In this document: positions 1-5,470 of the stretch, piece by piece
Position numbering within the stretch: position 1 is the stretch's first letter
Layout: each line of letters begins with the position of its first letter
Assembly (NCBI GenBank): GCA_905234355.1
Contig: CAJOHP010000155.1
Coordinates: forward strand, 1 to 5,507
Length of the DNA stretch: 5,507 bases
DNA from: an uncultured Prevotella sp.
GTDB lineage: Bacteria; Bacteroidota; Bacteroidia; Bacteroidales; Bacteroidaceae
Direction of reading: 5' to 3'
Notes under the pieces: model-generated
Seen by the model: only the letters and a program-made list of their open reading frames with translations
What the model was told of the DNA's origin: nothing
Databases searched by the model: none
Position numbers and translations under genes: made by a program

Positions 1-1350
1 CTGCTGGGCGACCGTCTGCCCGCCGAGGGCCACTACGAGAACCTGGCAGCAGCACGCGCCTGGGGATTCAAGATCAGCGAGGGCATGAAGAAGGCCACCT
101 GCGTGGACGACATACTCGACTACATAGCCTACTGGGACACAGCCCGCAAGCAGCTGCCCGTGGCTACCGACGGCATCGTGCTCAAGGTCAACTCTCTGCG
201 GCAGCAGCGTGCACTGGGCTTCACCGCCAAGTCGCCACGATGGGCCATCGCCTACAAGTTCAAGGCCGAGCGCGAGTGCACCCGCCTGCTGGAGGTCACC
301 TATCAGGTGGGGCGCACCGGTGCCGTCACTCCCGTGGCCAACATGGAGCCTGTGCAGCTGGCCGGCACCACCGTGCGCCGGGCCACGCTCAACAACGAGG
401 ACTTCATCCGCAGCTTCGACCTGCACGTCGGCGACTATGTCTACGTAGAGAAAGGTGGCGAAATCATCCCCAAGATAGTGGGCGTCGACGTGGAGCGCCG
501 CCCGCTCGTCGCCCAGCCCGTGCAGTTCATCAGGCGCTGTCCGGAGTGCGGCACAACGCTGGTGCGCTATGAGGGCGAGGCCGCCTGGTACTGCCCCAAC
601 GACACGGGCTGTCCGCCACAGATCAAGGGGCGCATAGAGCATTTCATCTCACGCAAGGCCATGAACATCGACTCCATCGGACCTGAGACCGTGGAAGACT
701 ACTACCGCCGCGGCCTGCTGCACGATGCCGCCGACCTCTACGACATCACAGTGCCGCAAATCAATGGCGACGGCAGCCGCACCAAGTCGGCGCAGCGCAT
801 TGTCAACGGCATAGCAGAGTCGAAGACGGTGCCCTTCGAGCGCGTGGTGTTTGCTCTGGGCATACGCTTTGTGGGCGAGACATCGGCCCGTCTGCTGGCC
901 CGCCACTTCAGGTCGATGGACGCTCTGATGAGCGCCGGCCTGCAGGAGCTGCAGGAGGTGGAAGGCATCGGCGAGGTGATGGCCAAGAGCATCGTAGGCT
1001 ATTTCCACGACGAGAAGAACCGCACACTCGTAGAGCGGCTGAGGGGCTACGGACTGCAGTTTGCCCTCGACGCAGGAGCGACGGCAGCGCGGAGCAACAA
1101 GCTCGCCGGACAGTCGGTCGTCATCAGCGGCGTCTTCACCCACCACTCGCGCGACGAGTACAAGCTCATCATCGAGCAGAACGGGGGTAAGAACGTGGGA
1201 AGCATCTCCGGCAAGACCTCCTTCATCCTGGCCGGCGACAACATGGGGCCTTCCAAGCTGCAGAAGGCAGAGAAACTGGGCATACGCATCGTGGGCGAGG
1301 AGGAGTTTCTGTCCATGATCGACGACGACCGTCAAGAGCCATCAGCATGA
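1..1350 (+). CDS. ligA: NAD-dependent DNA ligase LigA (5' end missing)
   Basis: Seals nicks in duplex DNA using NAD+ during replication and repair. The reading frame is open from base 1, so the gene is cut by the window edge; 449 residues remain. Visible in order: the nucleotidyltransferase motif DGIVLKV (fragment residues 57-63; its Lys matches E. coli K290), SPRWAIAYKF with the next conserved Lys (residue 86), the OB fold (VGRTGAVTPVA), a four-Cys zinc finger C-x2-C-x14-C-x5-C (residues 180-204), helix-hairpin-helix repeats (about 215-340) and a BRCT domain (about 366-445). The spacing from the motif Lys to the first zinc Cys is 118 residues, the same as in E. coli LigA. By that alignment about 228 N-terminal residues are missing, including the domain that binds the NMN half of NAD and the adenylated Lys. 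The stop TGA overlaps the next start. Nothing suggests a pseudogene. Confidence 0.97.
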   Translation: MLGDRLPAEGHYENLAAARAWGFKISEGMKKATCVDDILDYIAYWDTARKQLPVATDGIVLKVNSLRQQRALGFTAKSPRWAIAYKFKAERECTRLLEVTYQVGRTGAVTPVANMEPVQLAGTTVRRATLNNEDFIRSFDLHVGDYVYVEKGGEIIPKIVGVDVERRPLVAQPVQFIRRCPECGTTLVRYEGEAAWYCPNDTGCPPQIKGRIEHFISRKAMNIDSIGPETVEDYYRRGLLHDAADLYDITVPQINGDGSRTKSAQRIVNGIAESKTVPFERVVFALGIRFVGETSARLLARHFRSMDALMSAGLQELQEVEGIGEVMAKSIVGYFHDEKNRTLVERLRGYGLQFALDAGATAARSNKLAGQSVVISGVFTHHSRDEYKLIIEQNGGKNVGSISGKTSFILAGDNMGPSKLQKAEKLGIRIVGEEEFLSMIDDDRQEPSA

Positions 1351-1535
1351 ACAAGCAGGAAGCACAATCCCTCTACCAGCAGGGCAACGACTACCGCCGT
1401 CGCGGCCAGTTTGGCGAAGCCATCAACTGCTATATAGAAGCAACAAAGCTTGACCCCGACAGTCCGGCTGCCGAGGCCAAGCGTATGCTTGACGATATCA
1501 TGAGTTTCTACTGCAAGGATATGTTCAATCCCTGA
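1347..1535 (+). CDS. Small single-TPR protein, translationally coupled to ligA
   Basis: A 62-residue protein with one tetratricopeptide-like repeat at about residues 5-38: the pattern A..LY..G..Y...G...EAI.CY..A..LDP fits the TPR helix pair, followed by a short capping helix (AAEAKRMLDDIMSFY) and a tail ending KDMFNP. There is no signal peptide or membrane segment, so it is probably cytoplasmic. Its ATG overlaps the ligA stop as ATGA, which suggests translational coupling and a shared mRNA. A terminator follows 8 bases after the stop. Similar small TPR proteins are, from memory, common in Bacteroidetes, but I know of no assigned function. A single TPR is too short for a full superhelix, so it may dimerise or bind one partner; that is inference. 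Confidence 0.85.
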   Translation: MNKQEAQSLYQQGNDYRRRGQFGEAINCYIEATKLDPDSPAAEAKRMLDDIMSFYCKDMFNP

Positions 1536-1543
1536 CACACATG

Positions 1544-1590
1544 CCTCGCCTCACGACGCTATTCAGCCAGTGAGGCGAGGTCTTTTTCTT
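1544..1590 (+). terminator. Intrinsic terminator of the ligA-TPR operon
   Basis: A perfect 11-bp stem (CCTCGCCTCAC at 1544-1554 with GTGAGGCGAGG at 1570-1580), a 15-nt loop and then the T-rich tract TCTTTTTCTT. It works only for plus-strand transcripts: read on the minus strand, the hairpin is followed by CATGTGTG, with no T-run. The loop and right arm overlap the last codons of the convergent ACT gene. Confidence 0.88.
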
Positions 1591-1990
1591 CTACAAACTT
1601 CAGCCCGTTGGTCAGTATCACGTTCTTAGCCTCATCGGCATTGTCGGTGCGGAAGATGAGTATGCCCTTTCCTGCGAGCAGGAAGGTGTACATATAGGCG
1701 ATGCTGATGCCCGCCTTGCTGAAAGCCTCGATGGCGTCGGCGGCGCGGCCGGGCGTATTGTCGAGCTCGAGGGCCACGACATCGCTCAGTGCCACGGCCA
1801 CACCGGCCTTCTGCAGCTCCTCGTAGGCGCGCAGCGGCTCCGAGCAGATGAGGCGGTAGATGCCATACTCGGCCGTGTCGGCGATGGTCGATGCAATGAT
1901 TTGTATCTGGGCCTGTTTGAGCACTTGGAGCACCTTGACGAGTGTTCCCGAACGGTTCTCAATAAAAATGGAAAGCTGATGGATAGTCAT
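1559..1990 (-). CDS. Tandem ACT-domain protein (amino-acid-binding regulator)
   Basis: A 143-residue protein made of two ACT domains and almost nothing else. The first (about residues 3-66) has the QLSIFIENRSGTL strand-loop-helix typical of the ligand-binding edge; the second (about 70-134) repeats it as ALELDNTPGRA. ACT domains bind small ligands, usually amino acids, and mostly act as dimeric regulatory modules. In Bacteroidetes and archaea stand-alone two-ACT proteins of this length often sit beside phenylacetate-CoA ligase, as here: the gene follows paaK after 21 bases on the same strand. The inferred role is to sense an aromatic or branched amino acid and control that enzyme or its pathway; the ligand cannot be read from the sequence. 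No Shine-Dalgarno is visible. The stop codon lies inside the loop of the convergent terminator. Confidence 0.9.
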   Translation of the reverse strand: MTIHQLSIFIENRSGTLVKVLQVLKQAQIQIIASTIADTAEYGIYRLICSEPLRAYEELQKAGVAVALSDVVALELDNTPGRAADAIEAFSKAGISIAYMYTFLLAGKGILIFRTDNADEAKNVILTNGLKFVEEKDLASLAE

Positions 1991-2011
1991 AACAGTTTGT
2001 GGTTCGCTTAG

Positions 2012-3328
2012 TTAGAATAGTTTTCTCAAGTCTTTCACGCGCACAGCTTTCTTGTCGTCGCTCACGGCGAGAGTGCCTTTCTGCACGAGCCTCACCTTGG
2101 GTGTGATGAGTATCTCGTCCTTGAGCAGCCGTGTGATGGTCTTTGTGAGCGCCTGCAGCTGCGCGTAGTCGTCGCTGGGCTGTATGAGCTCCACGTCGAT
2201 GGTCATCGTGTCGCCGTCGACGGTCGACTCGAGGGTGATGAGATAGTCGGTGGAGAGCTCCTTAAACTTCAGCAGTATTTTCTCTATCTGTATGGGGAAG
2301 ATGTTGACGCCCTTGAGTATGATCATGTCGTCGGATCGTCCTTGCAGTCGTGCGAGCCGCCGGTGGGAGCGCCCGCAGGGGCAGTCGCCGGGGAGTATGC
2401 GTGTGAGGTCGCGTGTGCGGTAGCGCAGCAGTGGCATGGCCTCACGGTTGATGGTGGTGAGCACGAGCTCGCCCAGCTCGCCGTCGGGCACCGGCTCGAG
2501 GGTCACGGGGTCTATGATCTCCACGATGAAGTAGTCTTCCCAGATGTGCAGTCCGTTCTGCTCCTGGCACTCGAAGGCCACTCCGGGTCCCATCATCTCG
2601 CTGATGCCGTAGCTGTTGTAGGCCTTCACGCCGAGTGTCTGCTCTATGCGCTGTCGCTGCTCCTCGCTGTGTGGCTCGGCTCCGATGCAGAGCACGCGCA
2701 GCTTGGTGTCGCGCCTCGGGTCGCAGCCTTCCTGCCGCATCACCTCGTAAATGCGTGAGGCATAGCTTGGTATGGCGTGTAGCACGGTGGTGCCGAAGTC
2801 GCGAATGAACTTTATCTGCCTTGTGGTGTTGCCCGACGATGCCGGCACGGTGAGCATGCCCACGCGCTCTGCGCCATACTGGAAGCCTAGTCCAGCGGTG
2901 AACATGCCGTAGCCGGCCGAGTTCTGGAAGATGTCGTCGGGCCTGCTGCCCACCATCCACAGACAGCGCGCCACGGCATTGGCCCACTCGTCGAGGTCTT
3001 TCTGCGAGTGCAGCACCACGGTGGGGTTGCCGGTCGTTCCGCTCGATGAGTGCAGGCGCACGCACTCCTTCATGGGCACGCAGGCCAGGCCGAAGGGATA
3101 GTTTTCGCGCAGGTCCTCCTTGGTGGTGAAGGGCAGGCGGCGCACGTCGTCGAGCGAGCGGATGTCGTCGGGCGTGATGCCCAGTGCCTGAAACTTACTA
3201 CGGTAGAACTCGGCGTTCATGCAGTGTCTGACGGTCTGCTGCAGGCGCTGCAGCTGTAGTGCCTCCAGCTCGCCACGCGGCATGGTCTCGAGCTCGGGAT
3301 TGAAGTAGGGCGAATATGTCTGGCTCAT
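2012..3328 (-). CDS. paaK: Phenylacetate-CoA ligase (adenylate-forming enzyme)
   Basis: Activates phenylacetate, or a related aryl acetate, with ATP and CoA to the CoA thioester in the cytoplasm. Counting from the ATG at 3328 (438 residues), these motifs are visible: the phosphate loop SSSGTTGNPT (94-103), the YNSYGISEMMGPG motif that contacts AMP (237-249), LRYRTRD with the ribose-binding Asp (301-307), the hinge GRSDDMIILKGVN (330-342) and a C-terminal domain ending DDKKAVRVKDLRKLF, whose Lys near the end probably serves the adenylation step. Length is normal for the family. A GTG nine bases upstream (3337) could add three residues; I prefer the ATG, which follows an A-rich stretch. The gene lies 40 bases after rubrerythrin with no terminator between. 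In anaerobes this enzyme often works with indolepyruvate:ferredoxin oxidoreductase (iorAB), which is not in the window. The exact aryl substrate is uncertain. Confidence 0.94.
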   Translation of the reverse strand: MSQTYSPYFNPELETMPRGELEALQLQRLQQTVRHCMNAEFYRSKFQALGITPDDIRSLDDVRRLPFTTKEDLRENYPFGLACVPMKECVRLHSSSGTTGNPTVVLHSQKDLDEWANAVARCLWMVGSRPDDIFQNSAGYGMFTAGLGFQYGAERVGMLTVPASSGNTTRQIKFIRDFGTTVLHAIPSYASRIYEVMRQEGCDPRRDTKLRVLCIGAEPHSEEQRQRIEQTLGVKAYNSYGISEMMGPGVAFECQEQNGLHIWEDYFIVEIIDPVTLEPVPDGELGELVLTTINREAMPLLRYRTRDLTRILPGDCPCGRSHRRLARLQGRSDDMIILKGVNIFPIQIEKILLKFKELSTDYLITLESTVDGDTMTIDVELIQPSDDYAQLQALTKTITRLLKDEILITPKVRLVQKGTLAVSDDKKAVRVKDLRKLF

Positions 3329-3368
3329 TGTTTTCACTCTGTTTTTGGGGCAATGAGGCTTGCCTTGA

Positions 3369-3911
3369 TTAGTAGTTGTCGGCCTTCACCTGGAAGTATG
3401 CCTGTGCATGGTTGCACACGGGGCACTCCTCGGGTGCTTTTTTCCCCACGACGATGTGTCCGCAGTTGGAGCACTGCCAGATGACGTCGTTGTCGCGGGA
3501 GAAGACGCACTCCTTCCTCACGTTGTCCAGCAGCTTGCGGTAGCGCTCCTCGTGCTCCTTCTCTATGGCGGCCACTCCCTCAAACTTGTCGGCTATCTCG
3601 TCGAATCCCTCCTCGCGGGCCTCGCGTGCCATGCGCACATACATGTCGGTCCACTCGGCATTCTCGCCCTGGGCAGCGGCCTCCAGGTTGGTGGCAGTGT
3701 CGCTCACCTTGCCGCCGTTCAGATATTTGTACCACAGCTCGGCATGCTCCTTCTCATTGGCAGCCGTCTCTTCAAAAATCTTGCTGATCTGCACATAGCC
3801 GTCCTTCTTGGCCTTGGAGGCAAAATAGGTGTACTTGTTGCGCGCCATCGACTCGCCTGCAAATGCTTCTTGCAGGTTGCGCTCTGTCTTGGTTCCTTTC
3901 AGGTCTTTCAT
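3369..3911 (-). CDS. rbr: Rubrerythrin (non-haem diiron peroxidase)
   Basis: Reduces hydrogen peroxide to water in the cytoplasm of anaerobes, with electrons arriving through its own rubredoxin domain. The protein has 180 residues from the ATG at 3911. Residues 1-135 form the four-helix diiron domain. Its likely ligands are E20, E53 and H56 (from EKEH), E83 and E86, and E117 and H120 (from a second EKEH), matching the classic Desulfovibrio layout. Residues 145-175 form the C-terminal rubredoxin domain with C-x2-C (147, 150) and CPVC (163, 166). The frame stays open upstream to a TTG at 3986, but the family starts with MKDLKGTKTE and a good promoter lies inside that extension, so the short start is right. 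It is the first gene of the minus-strand group with paaK and the ACT gene. Confidence 0.97.
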   Translation of the reverse strand: MKDLKGTKTERNLQEAFAGESMARNKYTYFASKAKKDGYVQISKIFEETAANEKEHAELWYKYLNGGKVSDTATNLEAAAQGENAEWTDMYVRMAREAREEGFDEIADKFEGVAAIEKEHEERYRKLLDNVRKECVFSRDNDVIWQCSNCGHIVVGKKAPEECPVCNHAQAYFQVKADNY

Positions 3912-3956
3912 CGCTTTTCGTTTTTTGGTGGATGTCTTGTTTTTGGTTTGTTCTTG

Positions 3957-3988
3957 CAAAGGTAGCACAAAACGATGAAAACGCAAAA
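3957..3988 (-). promoter_or_regulatory. Bacteroidetes-type promoter for rubrerythrin
   Basis: On the minus strand TTTTGC (3988-3983) is followed after 18 bp by TACCTTTG (3964-3957), a full match to the Bacteroidetes -7 consensus TAnnTTTG with a TTTG-like -33 element. Transcription would start near 3950, giving an A-rich leader of about 40 nt with no Shine-Dalgarno. No comparable promoter is visible before paaK or the ACT gene, so this one may serve all three. Confidence 0.75.
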
Positions 3989-4002
3989 TTTCGTGGCATG
4001 TT

Positions 4003-4035
4003 TTTTCGTGATTAGTAAATTAATTCGTAACTTTG
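4003..4035 (+). promoter_or_regulatory. Divergent promoter for phoH
   Basis: TAACTTTG at 4028-4035 matches the Bacteroidetes -7 consensus TAnnTTTG. The -33 region is weak: a T-run continuing as TTTTCG (4003-4008), 19 bp upstream. Transcription would start near 4041, placing about 140 nt of leader before the likely phoH start. The two divergent -7 boxes are separated by 63 bp of mostly AT-rich DNA. Confidence 0.6.
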
Positions 4036-4041
4036 CAGCAC

Positions 4042-4183
4042 TTTTCCTGCGGCCCCCTCACCTCGCCCTGGCAGCATGACGCCCGGGGGCGGCCGATGCC
4101 CCGCCGGAGAATCATATCAGAACGAACGTGGGGGGGCGACGGTCAGGTTACACCTTATTATATATATAAAAGAAGACTACACA
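4042..4183 (+). other. Long GC-rich, foldable 5' leader of phoH
   Basis: The segment between the phoH promoter and the likely TTG start can form a 10-bp helix between 4052-4061 and 4128-4137 (one G-U pair). Inside it are CTGGC 4068-4072 with GCCGG 4103-4107 and small GC hairpins near 4086-4105. The right arm contains a run of seven G. After the structure the composition switches to an AT-rich stretch (TATATATA, AAAAGAAG) just before the start codon. I recognise no known riboswitch class. GC-rich DNA folds easily by chance, so a function is only a hypothesis. Confidence 0.4.
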
Positions 4184-5128
4184 TTGACAGAGAAGCATAT
4201 CGTACTGGAGGACATAGACCCCGTGGTGTTCTATGGCATAGGCAACGCCCACCTGCAGATGATGAAGGCGCTGTATCCCAAGCTGCGCATCGTGGCTCGC
4301 GACAACGTGCTGAAGATCATAGGCGACGAGGAGCAGATGGGCTCCTTCGCCGACGGTGTGGAGAAGATACGTCAGCACGTGGTGCGTTTCAACTCGCTCA
4401 AGGAGGAGGACATCCTCGACATACTCCGCGGCAAGCGCACACGCGACGAGGTGCCAGAGGGCGTGGTGTGCTACACCACCTCGGGTCGCCCCATCAAGGC
4501 GCGCTCGGCAAACCAGCAGCGGCTCATCGACGCCTTCCGCGAGAACGACATGGTCTTTGCCGTGGGGCCTGCCGGCACTGGCAAGACCTATCTGGGCATA
4601 GCCCTGGCGGTCAAGGCGCTGAAGGACAAGACAGCCAAGAAGATCATCCTCTCGCGCCCTGCCGTCGAGGCCGGCGAGAAGCTCGGCTTCCTGCCCGGCG
4701 ACATGAAGGACAAGATAGACCCCTACCTGCAGCCGCTCTACGACGCCCTGGAGGACATGCTGCCTGCGGCTCGCCTGCAGGACATGATGGAGAAGCGCAT
4801 CATACAGATAGCCCCCCTGGCCTTCATGCGTGGGCGCACGCTCAGCGACGCCGTGGTCATACTCGACGAGGCCCAGAACACCACGCCCGCACAGCTGCGC
4901 ATGTTTCTCACCCGCATGGGGTGGAACACCAAGATGGTCATCACCGGCGACATGACACAGATAGACCTGCCCCACACGCAGAAGAGCGGGCTCATCGAGG
5001 CGCTGCACATACTGAGCGACGTGGAGGGCATCGGCGTGGTGCATCTCGGACAGCAAGACATTGTAAGGCACAAGCTCGTCACGCGTATCGTCAGCGCCTA
5101 CGAGGCCTACGACCAAGAGGCGCGGTAA
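4184..5128 (+). CDS. phoH: PhoH-family P-loop ATPase (PhoL/YbeZ type)
   Basis: A cytoplasmic ATPase of the PhoH family, linked to RNA metabolism and, through YbeY in other bacteria, to ribosome maturation; its exact reaction is not settled. From the TTG at 4184 it has 314 residues. Residues 1-100 form the N-terminal KH-like region (ARDNVLKIIGDEE). The ATPase domain follows, with Walker A GPAGTGKT (128-135), the family motif RPAVEAGEKLGFLPGD (158-173), Walker B VVILDEAQN (224-232) and GDMTQIDLP (255-263). There is no PIN domain, which separates it from PhoH2. An in-frame ATG at 4076 would add 36 residues, but they are Gly/Arg-rich, lie in the foldable leader and do not look like family sequence, whereas TEKHIVLEDIDPV is a usual PhoH N-terminus. 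The TTG start is therefore preferred, with moderate certainty. No gene follows within the window. Confidence 0.93.
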   Translation: MTEKHIVLEDIDPVVFYGIGNAHLQMMKALYPKLRIVARDNVLKIIGDEEQMGSFADGVEKIRQHVVRFNSLKEEDILDILRGKRTRDEVPEGVVCYTTSGRPIKARSANQQRLIDAFRENDMVFAVGPAGTGKTYLGIALAVKALKDKTAKKIILSRPAVEAGEKLGFLPGDMKDKIDPYLQPLYDALEDMLPAARLQDMMEKRIIQIAPLAFMRGRTLSDAVVILDEAQNTTPAQLRMFLTRMGWNTKMVITGDMTQIDLPHTQKSGLIEALHILSDVEGIGVVHLGQQDIVRHKLVTRIVSAYEAYDQEAR

Positions 5129-5232
5129 CGGGCTTTATAGAGAGGACTATGCCCTACAGTTGACACCAAACAAGCTTTACTGTCGTATTTTTATGAAACG
5201 GCTCTACCAGATTTCGTGTGGGTGAGGATGCA

Positions 5233-5261
5233 GTACCAAAATACGTACCGATATTTGGTAC
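5233..5261. repeat. Inverted repeat leading into the tandem array
   Basis: GTACCAAA (5233-5240) is the exact reverse complement of TTTGGTAC (5254-5261); with one bulged A the pairing continues by TA on each side. The right arm overlaps the first tandem unit. The segment 5234-5255 is also a degenerate unit in phase with the array: TACCA at 5234 and TACCG at 5246 lie 22 and 10 bp before the first TGGTA. Confidence 0.7.
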
Positions 5262-5372
5262 TCACGCTACCAATGCCTGGTACTCACGCTACCAAAGCTT
5301 GGTACTCACACTACCAATGCCTGGTACGCACGCTACCAAAGCCTGGTACTCACGCTACCAATGCCTGGTACT
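5256..5372. repeat. 22-bp tandem repeat array with internal dyad symmetry
   Basis: Five complete 22-bp units (starting at 5256, 5278, 5300, 5322 and 5344) and a partial sixth (TGGTACT at 5366-5372). Each unit reads TGGTA, seven bases close to CTCACGC, TACCA, then five bases (ATGCC, or AAGCT/AAGCC). The tails alternate between the two types, giving a 44-bp higher-order period. Units are nearly identical; the inner seven vary only as CTCACAC in unit 3 and CGCACGC in unit 4. There are no unique spacers, so this is not a CRISPR array. Confidence 0.93.
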
Positions 5373-5470
5373 TGAACAGACTGATATTTAGGTGTTGTCC
5401 ACACAAATTTTGAGTCCACTTGAAAAAGTCTGAACGTCGGTAAACCGGTAGCGAAACAGACCGCATGGCA

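Noticed and set aside
649..1335. Long open frame antisense to ligA (228 codons)
   Set aside because: It mirrors the GC-biased codon pattern of ligA, encodes a low-complexity His/Val/Leu-rich product with no family motif, and lies fully inside a well supported gene.
3341..3362. Terminator between rubrerythrin and paaK
   Set aside because: GGCAA/TTGCC forms only a 5-bp stem on the minus strand and is followed by CCAAAAAC rather than a T-run.
3912..3986. 25-residue N-terminal extension of rubrerythrin
   Set aside because: It would start at TTG, is Lys/Thr-rich unlike the family, and contains the promoter -7 box.
4148..5116. 322-codon open frame antisense to phoH
   Set aside because: Same cause: shadow of a GC-rich gene whose sense frame has clear Walker motifs; the antisense product matches no family.
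4033..5163. 376-codon plus-strand frame overlapping phoH
   Set aside because: Arg/His/Gly-rich shifted reading of phoH starting from a TTG inside the promoter box; no domain.
5160..5188. Sigma70-like promoter (TTGACA at 5160, TCGTAT after 17 bp)
   Set aside because: The -10 match is poor, Bacteroidetes use a different consensus, and no gene follows.
5130..5192. Intrinsic terminator after phoH
   Set aside because: The stem at 5130-5154 is interrupted by a three-base bulge and lacks a T-run; a second pairing (ACAGT 5156-5160 with ACTGT 5179-5183 before a T-run) has only 5 bp and an 18-base loop. Neither is convincing.
5256..5372. CRISPR array
   Set aside because: All parts of the 22-bp unit recur, there are no unique spacers, and no cas genes are present.
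5216..5413. 65-residue frame across the tandem repeats
   Set aside because: The 22-bp period is not a multiple of three, so the peptide is a by-product of the DNA repeat; GTG start without support.
5438..5447. Small palindrome CGGT-AA-ACCG as an operator
   Set aside because: Four-base arms are expected by chance, and no nearby promoter or gene supports it.
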